36,303 nt of DNA, from contig JAGNSI010000006.1 of NCBI GenBank assembly GCA_017988135.1, positions 1 through 36,303 on the forward strand, written 5' to 3'. Below the pieces are notes generated by a model. The model had not been told where the DNA came from, ran no database searches, and worked only from the letters and a program-made list of their open reading frames with translations. Source of the DNA: Pseudarcicella sp. (GTDB taxonomy: Bacteria; Bacteroidota; Bacteroidia; Cytophagales; Spirosomataceae). Positions 24,046 to 32,788 of this stretch are shown one piece after another; position 1 is the first letter of the stretch, and every line of letters begins with the position of its first letter. Both the position numbers and the translations under genes were made by a program.

Positions 24046-24055
24046 CCACATGTGG
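24046..24055. promoter_or_regulatory. Palindrome CCACATGTGG before the regulator gene
   Basis: A perfect 10-bp palindrome in the 131-bp gap between the sulfatase and the hybrid sensor gene, with a related ATGTGTGG a little further on. It could be an operator or part of a weak hairpin. No TAnnTTTG element is found nearby. Confidence 0.3.
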
Positions 24056-24148
24056 TCTTTTAGATTATGTGTGGTATGTTTTTTTAAAAGCATTTCATTT
24101 TTTAGATTATATTAGATAAAATATAATATTTATATAAAGAGAAACTAT

Positions 24149-27100
24149 ATGAAGTTGGCGAATTTTTTATTGGTGTTGTTGATGTTAGTAATTTTCAAAC
24201 AACATAACTACGCCCAACAAATAAATTTTCGACATTATTCGGTTACAGAGGGCTTACCATCAAGCACCATTCGGGCAATAATCCAAGACTCAAAAGGTTA
24301 TAAATGGTTTGGTTCTAAAAATGGATTAAGTCGTTTTGATGGTTACACTTTTAAGAATTTTCAAAATCAGCCCAACAACCCTCAATCTATAGGTAATAAT
24401 TTTATACATTGTATTACACCTTTAGACAACAATCACTTACTCATAGGTACCGAAAATGGTGTTTATCAGCTAGATCTTCAAACCGAAATTTTTACTAGTT
24501 TTCTGCCATTAAAAGGGAAAACTGTATTGGATATCCTTAAAGATAAACAAGGTAATTTATGGATAGCAACACGTTTGAACGGATTGTTTTTTTATGAATT
24601 TCAAAGCCAAAAAATACAAAATTTTATTGTTCAAAAAAATAATAGAACCGTTTCATCCAATCAAATTTCAAAATTAGCTCAAGACAATTTAGGTAATATT
24701 TGGATAGGTACTTTAGGTGCTGGGATAGATATCTACAATTTTGTAAATAAACAGTTTAGTAGTCTTAACTCTTCAAATAGTAATCTAAGTGCCAATCATA
24801 TCAATACCATTTATAAAGGATTAGACGGTGCCATCTGGATAGGAACTATGAACGGAGGATTGTGCAAGTGGAACGCTAAAGCCAATACTTTTTATTGCTT
24901 TCAGTACAATGAGACAAAACCTTTCTCTATGAAAGACAATATTGTAAGGTCTGTTTTGCAAACAAAGCCCAATGAATTGATGGTAGGCACTGAAAGAGGA
25001 TTACATTTTCTTGATATAGCAACTGGAAAAATTACAGTTTATACCCACCAAGATAACAATCCTACTAGTATTAGTGACAATGCTATATATTCTATTTGTG
25101 CAGACCAAAATAAAACGGTTTGGGTAGGTACTTTTTTTGGAGGCGTCAATAGTTTCAATGAATCAGCTTCCGCTTTTGAGCTGTTTTCGCCCAATGGAAA
25201 TCCAAATGCCATTTCAGGAAAAGCAGTCAGTAGTTTTTTAGAGCAAAAACCAGGTGAGTTTTGGGTAGGAACTGAAGATGCAGGATTACATTATTTTAAT
25301 GCTAATACTAAAAAATTTCTGAAATATCCTTTTAGTCCCTATCAACAGAAACTTTCATATCATAACATACATGCCCTCACAAAAGATAAAAAAGGGAATA
25401 TCTGGGTTGGAATTTTTGCAGGTGGTGTAAATATGCTAAATCCTCAAACAGGCAGTGTGAAATATTTTAAACAAAATCCTCAAAATTCACAATCACTGAG
25501 CAGTAATAATGTTTTTAGCTTGTATGAAGATAAAGATGGTGAAATGTGGGCAGGTACTGATAAGGGTTTAAATAAAATTGATCAACAAAAAGGTTTTTTG
25601 GATAATATTTCACAAAAATATGCTGCTAATACCATTGTGTATGATATTTATGAAGACAATAGTAAAAAGCTTTGGTTGGCAACCTACAACAACGGTTTGG
25701 TGGTTTTTAATAAAAAAACAAAAACTTGGAATAGAATTATTGCAGGTAGTGGTAATAAGTATTTGGCTAGTAATAAGCTCACTTGCTTGGCAGACGATCA
25801 CAATGGAAATCTGTGGGTAGGTTCAGATGGCGGTGGTTTGCATAAATTTAATTTTCAAACCCAACAAATAAAATTATATAATACTCAGCTTGGAATCAAA
25901 GCAAATGTAATATACGGTTTACAGCAAGATGATTCAGGGCAATTGTGGGTTTCTACCAATGATGGGCTTTATGTTATAGACCTTGCGACAGACAAAGTGA
26001 AACACTATACCGCTCAAGATAATTTACAAGGGCAGCAGTTTAACTATAAAGCACTTTATAAAGCAAATGATGGAAAGCTTTTAGCGGGTGGAATTATGGG
26101 TTTCAATAGTTTTTATCCCGAAAAAATAATTAAAAGTAAACCCATAAGTTCTGTAACTTTTACCAATTTTCAGCTTTTCAATAGCGATGTTTTACCAGCT
26201 CAGACTGACAGCCCTTTGCAGAAACAAATAGCTTATACCGATGAAATAGAGCTATCTCATAGTCAATCGGTAATGGGTTTTGAGTTTTCGGTTTTGAATG
26301 CTATAATACCAGAGAAAATAAGTTATGCCTACAAAATGGACGGTTTTGATGACGACTGGAATTACATCGGTAATCAGCATAAAGCTATTTATACCAATCT
26401 TTCGCCAGGTAAATATATATTTAAAGTAAAAGCAACCAACGATGATAATAATTGGGATGTGCCTGAAAAAACCATTCAAATAGTTATCAATCCGCCTTTT
26501 TATCGTTCTATACTGGCTTATATTCTTTATTTTTTGCTTTTGGGTGTTATTTTATATTTGATTTACAAATATGCCAATGAATATATAAATCGTCAAAACC
26601 AAGCGAAACTAGAACGTCTTAAAAATCAAGAAGAACAAGATTTTTATACCCGTAAAATTGAGTTTTTTACAGAAATGGCTCACGAAATACGTACGCCACT
26701 TTCGTTGATAATTGCCCCACTAGAAAAGTTGTTGGAGCTTAATAAATGGGATAACGAAGAAATGGAACAGCTGAAAGTAATGGATGAAAATGCAGATAGA
26801 TTGCTTAATCTAGTCAATCAATTGCTCGATTTCAGAAGAATAGAAAGTGACGCTTATACGATTCATAAAGAAGAAATTGAATTACTATCTTTGGTAAGAA
26901 CTGTATACTCAAGGTTCTCTTCACTTCAATACAAAAAAGATCTAGAATTTACACTCACCTCCAAAACCAGTAGCTTGCAACTCCTTGCAGACTCTGAAGT
27001 AATCAATAAAGTACTCAGTAATTTGCTAATCAATGCATTTAAATTTGCCAGAAGTAGTGTAAATATTACTGTAAATGAAGTTGAAAAAACCTCAGAAGGT

Positions 27101-28195
27101 GAAGGTGTGGTAACTATTAGTGTACAAGACGACGGAATAGGTATTCCAACAAAAGATTTGAAAAATATTTTTAAGAAATTTTTCACAACAAAATCTAGTA
27201 ACTATGTTTATCACAACCACGGAGGTACAGGTATTGGACTTGCATTGGCATGTTCATTAGCAGAAAAACACGGTGGTCGCCTATACGTAGAAAGTGTAGA
27301 AGGAGAACGCACAGTGTTTACATTCGAACTACCAATTGAAGGAGAATTGAATATTCCTGCTAAAGTTGATAAAAACGAAATAGTACAAAACGATTTATTA
27401 AATGCACCAACTATATTGCTGGTTGATGACGATGCCTCAATGCTAGATTTTATAGCAAAAAGTTTTAGGTCAGAAACTTTGAATGTGATTACTGCAACAA
27501 ACGGGAAAGAAGCCTTGTTATTACTGGCAAACAACCATGCAGATATAATAGTTTCTGATGTAATGATGCCAGAAATGGATGGTTTGGAGTTTTGTAATGC
27601 TGTGAAAACCAGTATAGAATATAGTCATATTCCATTGATATTGCTTACAGCCAAAGGAAATTCAGAAGCAGAAATTCAAGGTATTCAATCTGGAGCAGAT
27701 GCTTATATCATGAAGCCTTTCAAATGGAAATATTTATTGGCTGTTGTGAAAAATCTAATAGACTCAAGAGGGCGTTTGCAAAAGAAGTTTTCTGATTCTC
27801 CACAAACGGGTGTAAACGATATTACTAACAATCAAAAGGATAAAGAGTTTATCGAAAAAATAGTAGCTATTATCGAAAAAAGAATGATAGATCCTCAGTT
27901 ATCTGTTGAAGAGCTAAGTAAGGATATGTCTATGAGTAGGTCTACTTTGCACAAAAAAATAAAAGCTATGGTGGGTATGGGCCCCAATGAGTTGATCCGT
28001 TTGGTTCGTTTGAAACAAGCAGCTCGAATGTTGCTGACGGGTCAAAATAACATCAGTGAGGTGTCTTATCTGGCAGGATTTAGTTCTCCGTCTTATTTTT
28101 CAAAATGTTTTTTACAACAGTTTAAAATGACACCTAAAGAATACACTGACAAGCAATCTACTTCTTTAGATTTGGATATAGATAATCTGCTGTAA
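24149..28195 (+). CDS. Hybrid two-component system regulator (HTCS): sensor kinase, receiver and AraC-type DNA-binding domain
   Basis: A 1348-residue inner-membrane protein that senses a glycan fragment in the periplasm and activates the locus. Domains in order: signal peptide or signal anchor (1-22); two Reg_prop beta-propellers (about 28-660, many repeats such as GNLWIATRLNGLFFY and GNIWIGTLGAGIDIY); Y_Y_Y domain (about 695-780, YKMDGFDDDWNYIG); one membrane span (about 787-808); HisKA with H845 in MAHEIRTPLSL; HATPase (N-box NLLINAFKFA, G1 DDGIGIP, G2 GGTGIGLALA); receiver (acidic DDD near 1091, D1137 in SDVMMPEMDG, conserved Lys in MKPFKW); and a C-terminal AraC HTH (about 1240-1335, LAGFSSPSYFSKCFLQQFK). 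All catalytic motifs are present. It is the usual regulator of SusCD loci and lies downstream on the same strand. Confidence 0.97.
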   Translation: MKLANFLLVLLMLVIFKQHNYAQQINFRHYSVTEGLPSSTIRAIIQDSKGYKWFGSKNGLSRFDGYTFKNFQNQPNNPQSIGNNFIHCITPLDNNHLLIGTENGVYQLDLQTEIFTSFLPLKGKTVLDILKDKQGNLWIATRLNGLFFYEFQSQKIQNFIVQKNNRTVSSNQISKLAQDNLGNIWIGTLGAGIDIYNFVNKQFSSLNSSNSNLSANHINTIYKGLDGAIWIGTMNGGLCKWNAKANTFYCFQYNETKPFSMKDNIVRSVLQTKPNELMVGTERGLHFLDIATGKITVYTHQDNNPTSISDNAIYSICADQNKTVWVGTFFGGVNSFNESASAFELFSPNGNPNAISGKAVSSFLEQKPGEFWVGTEDAGLHYFNANTKKFLKYPFSPYQQKLSYHNIHALTKDKKGNIWVGIFAGGVNMLNPQTGSVKYFKQNPQNSQSLSSNNVFSLYEDKDGEMWAGTDKGLNKIDQQKGFLDNISQKYAANTIVYDIYEDNSKKLWLATYNNGLVVFNKKTKTWNRIIAGSGNKYLASNKLTCLADDHNGNLWVGSDGGGLHKFNFQTQQIKLYNTQLGIKANVIYGLQQDDSGQLWVSTNDGLYVIDLATDKVKHYTAQDNLQGQQFNYKALYKANDGKLLAGGIMGFNSFYPEKIIKSKPISSVTFTNFQLFNSDVLPAQTDSPLQKQIAYTDEIELSHSQSVMGFEFSVLNAIIPEKISYAYKMDGFDDDWNYIGNQHKAIYTNLSPGKYIFKVKATNDDNNWDVPEKTIQIVINPPFYRSILAYILYFLLLGVILYLIYKYANEYINRQNQAKLERLKNQEEQDFYTRKIEFFTEMAHEIRTPLSLIIAPLEKLLELNKWDNEEMEQLKVMDENADRLLNLVNQLLDFRRIESDAYTIHKEEIELLSLVRTVYSRFSSLQYKKDLEFTLTSKTSSLQLLADSEVINKVLSNLLINAFKFARSSVNITVNEVEKTSEGEGVVTISVQDDGIGIPTKDLKNIFKKFFTTKSSNYVYHNHGGTGIGLALACSLAEKHGGRLYVESVEGERTVFTFELPIEGELNIPAKVDKNEIVQNDLLNAPTILLVDDDASMLDFIAKSFRSETLNVITATNGKEALLLLANNHADIIVSDVMMPEMDGLEFCNAVKTSIEYSHIPLILLTAKGNSEAEIQGIQSGADAYIMKPFKWKYLLAVVKNLIDSRGRLQKKFSDSPQTGVNDITNNQKDKEFIEKIVAIIEKRMIDPQLSVEELSKDMSMSRSTLHKKIKAMVGMGPNELIRLVRLKQAARMLLTGQNNISEVSYLAGFSSPSYFSKCFLQQFKMTPKEYTDKQSTSLDLDIDNLL

Positions 28196-28250
28196 AGTTT
28201 ACAGCGGGTTTTGGGTTGAGGTATAAAAAAGCTATTTGTAAGATTTTATT

Positions 28251-28271
28251 ATTTGCGGTTTGTTCGCAAAT
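28251..28271. repeat. Inverted repeat after the regulator gene
   Basis: ATTTGCG (28251-28257), 7-base loop, CGCAAAT (28265-28271), about 55 bases past the stop of the regulator gene. It may contribute to ending its transcript. A second short inverted repeat, GCTGTAA/TTACAGC, spans the stop codon itself. Confidence 0.35.
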
Positions 28272-28316
28272 GTAGCTTTGCGTCTTTATGTTTTGAATTG
28301 AAAGGCTATAAAACAA

Positions 28317-28350
28317 AAAAAGACAAATCTTTTAAAGGATTTGTCTTTTT
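28317..28350. terminator. Bidirectional terminator between the regulator gene and tRNA-Gln
   Basis: Perfect 13-bp stem: AAAAAGACAAATC (28317-28329) and GATTTGTCTTTTT (28338-28350) with an 8-base loop. It directly abuts the 3' end of the tRNA on the minus strand and can also end the plus-strand transcript. Confidence 0.8.
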
Positions 28351-28351
28351 G

Positions 28352-28422
28352 TTGACCGACAAGGATTCGAACCTTGAAAAACTGCACCAAAAACAGTTGT
28401 GTTACCATTACACCATCAGTCA
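28352..28422 (-). tRNA. tRNA-Gln (anticodon TTG)
   Basis: Minus-strand cloverleaf. The acceptor stem is TGACTGA (28422-28416) with TCGGTCA (28359-28353) and discriminator A. The T-arm contains GGTTCGAATCC. The anticodon stem is ACTGT/GCAGT with loop TTTTGGT, giving TTG (Gln, CAA and CAG codons). CCA is not encoded. Confidence 0.95.
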
Positions 28423-28439
28423 GTAGCGATTTGCTTGTA

Positions 28440-28471
28440 CAAAATTAGTATTTTTGATTGGAATTTTCAAA
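28440..28471 (-). promoter_or_regulatory. Promoter of tRNA-Gln
   Basis: On the minus strand: TTTG at 28471-28468, a 20-base spacer, then TAATTTTG at 28447-28440, a full match to TTTG/TAnnTTTG. The start point would fall about 10 bases before the tRNA 5' end. Confidence 0.65.
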
Positions 28472-28551
28472 TTTTTGGAGAAAAAAAATGGAATAATTTT
28501 TAAATAATTATTCCATTTACTGATTTTCAAATCGTTATAATTTTATTTTTT

Positions 28552-29430
28552 TTAAACTACGCTTTCTGTAGCAACTTCTGGAGCTATTTTTTTGACTAAT
28601 CCTTGTAAAACTTTTCCTGGTCCGCACTCAACAAATAGTGTTGCACCGTCTTTTACCATGTTTTCAACAGACATTGTCCATCTCACCGTTCCTGTTAGTT
28701 GGGCAATAAGGTTGTCTTTAATCGTGCGAACATCTGTAGACGCTTTAGCGTTTATGTTTTGGTAAATTGGACAGATAGGAGAAACAATATTGGTAGATTC
28801 TATAGCTCCTGCTAATTGTTCAAGGGCAGGTTGCATCAAAGGTGAATGAAAAGCACCTCCAACTGGTAAAGGTAATACTCTTTTTGCACCAGCAGCTTTA
28901 AGGGCTTCGCCTGCTTTTTCTATTCCTGCAAACGTTCCTGAAATTACTACTTGTCCTGGGCAATTGAAATTGGCTGGTACTACTATTTCATCTGTGATGT
29001 CAGCACATGTTTTTTCAATAACATCATCTGCTAGTCCTAGTACAGCCGCCATTGTAGATGGTTGTAGTGCGCAAGCTTTTTGCATAGCATCTGCTCTTTG
29101 AGCAACTAATTTTAATCCATCTTCAAAGCTTATCGCACTAGCTGCTACCAATGCCGAAAATTCTCCCAATGAATGTCCTGCTACCATGTCAGGAGCAAAT
29201 GTTTCGTTTTGTTTGGCTTGTATTACCGAGTGAATGAATATTGCAGGCTGAGTGACATTGGTTTGTTTGAGGTCTTCTGCTGTTCCCTCAAACATAATGT
29301 CAGTAATTCTGAATCCCAATATATCATTGGCTTTTTCGAATAATTTTTTTGCTGTTTCAGAACTTTCATAGAGTTCTTTGCCCATTCCTACAAATTGAGA
29401 TCCTTGTCCTGGGAAAATGTATGCTTTCAT
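28552..29430 (-). CDS. fabD: Malonyl CoA-acyl carrier protein transacylase
   Basis: A 292-residue FabD that moves malonyl groups from CoA to acyl carrier protein to start fatty-acid elongation in the cytoplasm. The N-terminus KAYIFPGQGSQFVGMG is diagnostic. The nucleophile is S87 in GHSLGEFSALVA, and the catalytic His is H195 in GGAFHSPLM. QPAIF (61-65) and VECGPGKVLQGLVKK near the C-terminus also match. Length and motifs are normal. No other fab genes are adjacent, as is common in this phylum. It lies downstream of the large exported protein on the same strand with a 92-bp gap and a possible promoter of its own. Confidence 0.96.
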   Translation of the reverse strand: MKAYIFPGQGSQFVGMGKELYESSETAKKLFEKANDILGFRITDIMFEGTAEDLKQTNVTQPAIFIHSVIQAKQNETFAPDMVAGHSLGEFSALVAASAISFEDGLKLVAQRADAMQKACALQPSTMAAVLGLADDVIEKTCADITDEIVVPANFNCPGQVVISGTFAGIEKAGEALKAAGAKRVLPLPVGGAFHSPLMQPALEQLAGAIESTNIVSPICPIYQNINAKASTDVRTIKDNLIAQLTGTVRWTMSVENMVKDGATLFVECGPGKVLQGLVKKIAPEVATESVV

Positions 29431-29499
29431 CTATTATATATTTTTAGCCTCTTTATTGATTTTAAGGCTTATTTTAAGGTGTTTTAAATTATCAAAGAA

Positions 29500-29507
29500 C
29501 AAACTTA
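29500..29507 (-). promoter_or_regulatory. Candidate -7 element for fabD
   Basis: Reads TAAGTTTG on the minus strand, an exact TAnnTTTG match 70 bases before the fabD start. No -33 TTG is visible at the normal distance. Confidence 0.4.
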
Positions 29508-29522
29508 AATAATATTTTTTTA

Positions 29523-32333
29523 TTATTTAAGTACTTCTATCCAGCCTTTAAGTTTTTTAGTGGCTTTGCTTTTGTCTAAAACATCTTCCACAATAGTACA
29601 GCTATATAGGTAAGTTCCTATGTTTACGCCTTTTCCACTTTCGTTTTCTCCGTTCCAATTGATTAAAGGTTCTGTTGTCTCATATACTTTTTGTCCATAT
29701 CTGTCGTATACTTTAAACAGAACACTTTTTATAAAACGTGGGCAAGTGATAGGAGTGAAAATGTCGTTTCTCTTATCGTTGTTTGGGGTAAAAACATTAG
29801 GTAAGTCATAGTTGGGGCAGTTGTCTGCACAAACTATATTACTAGGTGCACTTTCATTACCAAATGTGTTTATGGCTGTTACATAGTAGCATCCTATGTT
29901 TGTTTCTTTTAGGGTGTTTTGAAAATTGGTGATACTATGTCTAGTTTGACCAATTTTTGTAAAAGTGCCATTTGGTTCTTTTGAAAAATAAATATTATAC
30001 AGTGCAAATCTGCTATCACATATTTGGTTGTTTACTTTTTCGGGATTTGTCCATTTAAGGTCATGAACAAATTCGTTTTGAAAACAATAGTTTGCTTTTT
30101 TTCTTTCTAAATCACAGTTTATGGGTGATAATGTTAAAATTGGCGGGCAAGGTGTAATGTCTGATTTTGCAGAACCGCATATTTTTTGAGAAAAATTATA
30201 GAGCAAACCTGTTTTTATTTTTGAATTATTGTAGCTACCTACTGTTTCAACGACATAACAATAGGTCGAATCGGGTGTCATGTTTACATTATTAGTGCCA
30301 TCAGCTGAATATTTATCTGTTCCATCATCTTTATATGTGAAGGTGTTTTTTACAGCTACATCAGCTATTCTGTTGTAAATTCCAGAACCTTGAAATGTTT
30401 CTCTATAAATACGATGTGTTTGGTTGCTGTTTGACCATGCAGTATTGCTTTCCCATGTAAGTTCTATATTGTTGAGTGTGCTTTTTGCACTGCTAAATAC
30501 AGAACCCGATGCATCACTCGAATCTAGCACTGCAAAGTTTTTGCTATTAGTTGTATAATCGAAAACTATTTTGTAATAATGAATAATATCTTCAGTGTTT
30601 ATTCCTTTATCTGTAAAAGTAGTGTCGTTTTTTAATCCACTTAAATCAGCAGGAGTGCTAAAAATTTGGTTGTAAGTTCCATCTTTAGTGACCGTTTTTT
30701 TGAAAATTCTATATTGATAAGGTCCTTTGTAAATGCTCGTGTCTAAATTGTTTGGTCTTGTCCATCTTACAAAAATTTCTCCGTTTTTATCATTTGTTTT
30801 AGTTACAGAAACGTTGGTGATTAAAGGAACAGGTGTGCTTAAAAGTACACAAACATTATTGGATGCTACACTTTGAGTTCCATTACTAAATTGTGCAATG
30901 GCAACGTAGTTGTAATTTGCGTTTGCTTGAAGTTTGGTGTCTTTATAGCTGGTTTCTGAAGCTAGCACTTCGGCTATTTTAGTATATCCTGCAGGTGCAC
31001 CTGTTGTGCAAGGTTCATTGCCAGAATTATTACAAGCTGTGTTTGAACGATAGATAGCGATTTTTAATCCAGTTATCTCACAGGCATATTTAGACCAAGT
31101 TAAAGTAGTTGTTCGTTCTAACGCATTTTCTTTCGCTGTTAAATTTTTTATACTTGGTGCTACAACTTTTATTTTCCAAATCTTGCTATCTACTAAAGAA
31201 GGAATAGTTGCCGATTTGGTATCTTTTACCTTAAAAAATATATCATAAGATTGAGGTCTAATATGGTTACACGACGTTTGCCAAGTAAATGTTCCCGACG
31301 TAGGTGAAGGGGTGTTTGCCGTTGTAGAAAAACTAGCAAAAGGTGCTGTAAATGGATTGTCAGGTATATTGCCATACACTGCACCCGTAGATGTGATCGT
31401 AAGCCTGTCGCCATCTACATCTGTTGCAGAGACGATACCTCTGATAAGTGTGCCAGCTTCTACACAAATTTCGTCGGGTACTTTTATTTTTGGAGCTTTA
31501 TTTAGCGCATCTTTAACGTTTATTTGCATGTCTCTTGTAGTACGAGATATTTCTACAGCACGGCTTCCTGGTAAAGCACCTTTTCGCCATTCTATTACTA
31601 CAAAGGCACAATTATAAGATCCTACTTGTTGAGGAGCGTCCCATACTAAATCGCCTGTAAGTGAATTCATCGTAAATGAGCTTGGTATGTTACTTACTTG
31701 GTTGGGTTGCTCGAAGTTGGGTATCAAAGTTCCTCTAGTGCATTCTCCATCGATTCCAAGTTTACAGCTAATGAGTTCGTACGACAAGCTATCGCCTTCT
31801 GGGTCTATAGCATTAGGGTTATGGATAAATTTTTGACCTATCACGGCTGTAATGTCTATTGCTGGATTCATTAACAGCGGTGTTGAATTGTTTAGTAATA
31901 CATCTGACAATGAAAATTGTGTTTCGACATAAAAGGAAATATTAGACGAATTAGGGAAATTTAAAATATTGGCATTTCTATTATTGATTGCAACAGAAAC
32001 AGTGACTGAAAGCGCTGCAGAAGCATATGTATGTTCAATTTCATAAATATTTTCAAAAGTTCCATCGCTATTGGGTATGGGAACACCATTTCCACCTCCA
32101 TTTTTTCTTTTGGCTTTTGCAGGGTCTGAGTTGTCACCAAAACAAAAGGTTACTTCTTCTTGAGCAACATTTGCCTGATTGTTTTCTGTATAAGTAGTTA
32201 GTTTAAAAATAAAAGTTTTACTGTTAGTGCTTTTTCTTCTTACAGTTATTTCTCCGCCTTTCAAATGGGTAGCAAAGCTAGTATTTTGTAAAAATAATAG
32301 CATTGTAAATAGACATGCAAGGTGTTTGTACAT
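29523..32333 (-). CDS. Large exported protein with gliding-motility-associated C-terminal (CHU_C) sorting domain
   Basis: A protein of 936 residues from the chosen start, sent to the cell surface or outside by the type IX secretion system. The signal peptide is MYKHLACLFTMLLFLQNTSFA. An in-frame ATG nine codons upstream (32360) adds MRFQLLQTT before it and is less likely. The mature protein opens THLKGGEITVRRK, a start common in large Bacteroidota surface proteins. It continues with Ig/cadherin-like repeats (NAIDPEGDSLSYELISC, PDEICVEAGTLIRGIVSATD) and several fibronectin type III-like modules. The last ~90 residues are a CHU_C/type B sorting domain: PNVFTPNNDKRNDIF, KVYDRYGQKVYE, WNGENESGKGVNIGTYLY, ending KKLKGWIEVLK. 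No catalytic domain is recognisable, so adhesion or matrix function is a guess. Homologues often come in many copies per genome. Confidence 0.88.
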   Translation of the reverse strand: MYKHLACLFTMLLFLQNTSFATHLKGGEITVRRKSTNSKTFIFKLTTYTENNQANVAQEEVTFCFGDNSDPAKAKRKNGGGNGVPIPNSDGTFENIYEIEHTYASAALSVTVSVAINNRNANILNFPNSSNISFYVETQFSLSDVLLNNSTPLLMNPAIDITAVIGQKFIHNPNAIDPEGDSLSYELISCKLGIDGECTRGTLIPNFEQPNQVSNIPSSFTMNSLTGDLVWDAPQQVGSYNCAFVVIEWRKGALPGSRAVEISRTTRDMQINVKDALNKAPKIKVPDEICVEAGTLIRGIVSATDVDGDRLTITSTGAVYGNIPDNPFTAPFASFSTTANTPSPTSGTFTWQTSCNHIRPQSYDIFFKVKDTKSATIPSLVDSKIWKIKVVAPSIKNLTAKENALERTTTLTWSKYACEITGLKIAIYRSNTACNNSGNEPCTTGAPAGYTKIAEVLASETSYKDTKLQANANYNYVAIAQFSNGTQSVASNNVCVLLSTPVPLITNVSVTKTNDKNGEIFVRWTRPNNLDTSIYKGPYQYRIFKKTVTKDGTYNQIFSTPADLSGLKNDTTFTDKGINTEDIIHYYKIVFDYTTNSKNFAVLDSSDASGSVFSSAKSTLNNIELTWESNTAWSNSNQTHRIYRETFQGSGIYNRIADVAVKNTFTYKDDGTDKYSADGTNNVNMTPDSTYCYVVETVGSYNNSKIKTGLLYNFSQKICGSAKSDITPCPPILTLSPINCDLERKKANYCFQNEFVHDLKWTNPEKVNNQICDSRFALYNIYFSKEPNGTFTKIGQTRHSITNFQNTLKETNIGCYYVTAINTFGNESAPSNIVCADNCPNYDLPNVFTPNNDKRNDIFTPITCPRFIKSVLFKVYDRYGQKVYETTEPLINWNGENESGKGVNIGTYLYSCTIVEDVLDKSKATKKLKGWIEVLK

Positions 32334-32360
32334 AGTTGTTTGTAATAATTGAAATCTCAT

Positions 32361-32549
32361 ATCGGTTTGCCAAAAAAAAATGACTTTAAAAATCTTGATT
32401 TGATAGAACGAAATTACTCTGAAGCTTTTTTTCTATTTTTAATAAAATTTATGCAAGATAATGATATTTTATTTCACTAAATGTTGAAATAATAGTATAA
32501 AAGTATTTTGTAACACTGATTCATTAAAATGCTTTTATTTTATAATTAT
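32361..32549. other. Divergent intergenic region, left part
   Basis: AT-rich DNA between the divergently transcribed exported-protein gene and sdhC. I see no gene or strong hairpin, and no exact minus-strand TAnnTTTG element for the exported protein. Confidence 0.45.
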
Positions 32550-32582
32550 TTTGCTAATAAATATAAATAAATGTTAATTTTG
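32550..32582 (+). promoter_or_regulatory. Candidate distal promoter of the sdh operon
   Basis: TTTG at 32550-32553, a 21-base spacer, TAATTTTG at 32575-32582. Full consensus for Bacteroidota, about 200 bases before sdhC. Confidence 0.5.
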
Positions 32583-32590
32583 GCAGATTA

Positions 32591-32622
32591 TTTGAAACAC
32601 CGTTTTTTCGTTATTAGTTTTG
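32591..32622 (+). promoter_or_regulatory. Candidate proximal promoter of the sdh operon
   Basis: TTTG at 32591-32594, a 20-base spacer, TAGTTTTG at 32615-32622. A second full consensus match directly after the first, suggesting two tandem start sites and a leader of about 160 bases. Confidence 0.5.
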
Positions 32623-32788
32623 AAAACTACAAATTTCTTTCATAAATAATCTGTTTGTTTTTTATTAACAAATAATTAATTTTTAGATTAAAAATCTTCA
32701 TTATTTAGTTTTTAAAACGAAAAATACGGTGGAATATTTAATTACAAAGAAATTAAAATAAATTAAAAAGTATAAAAAAATAATAATT

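Noticed and set aside
27211-27534. Minus-strand frame of 107 codons within the hybrid regulator gene
   Set aside because: It lies opposite the kinase ATPase and receiver motifs, which are intact; serine-rich shadow translation.
32334-32360. Upstream start of the CHU_C protein at 32360
   Set aside because: It adds polar residues before a standard signal peptide; the ATG at 32333 places the hydrophobic core correctly. The upstream start is still possible.
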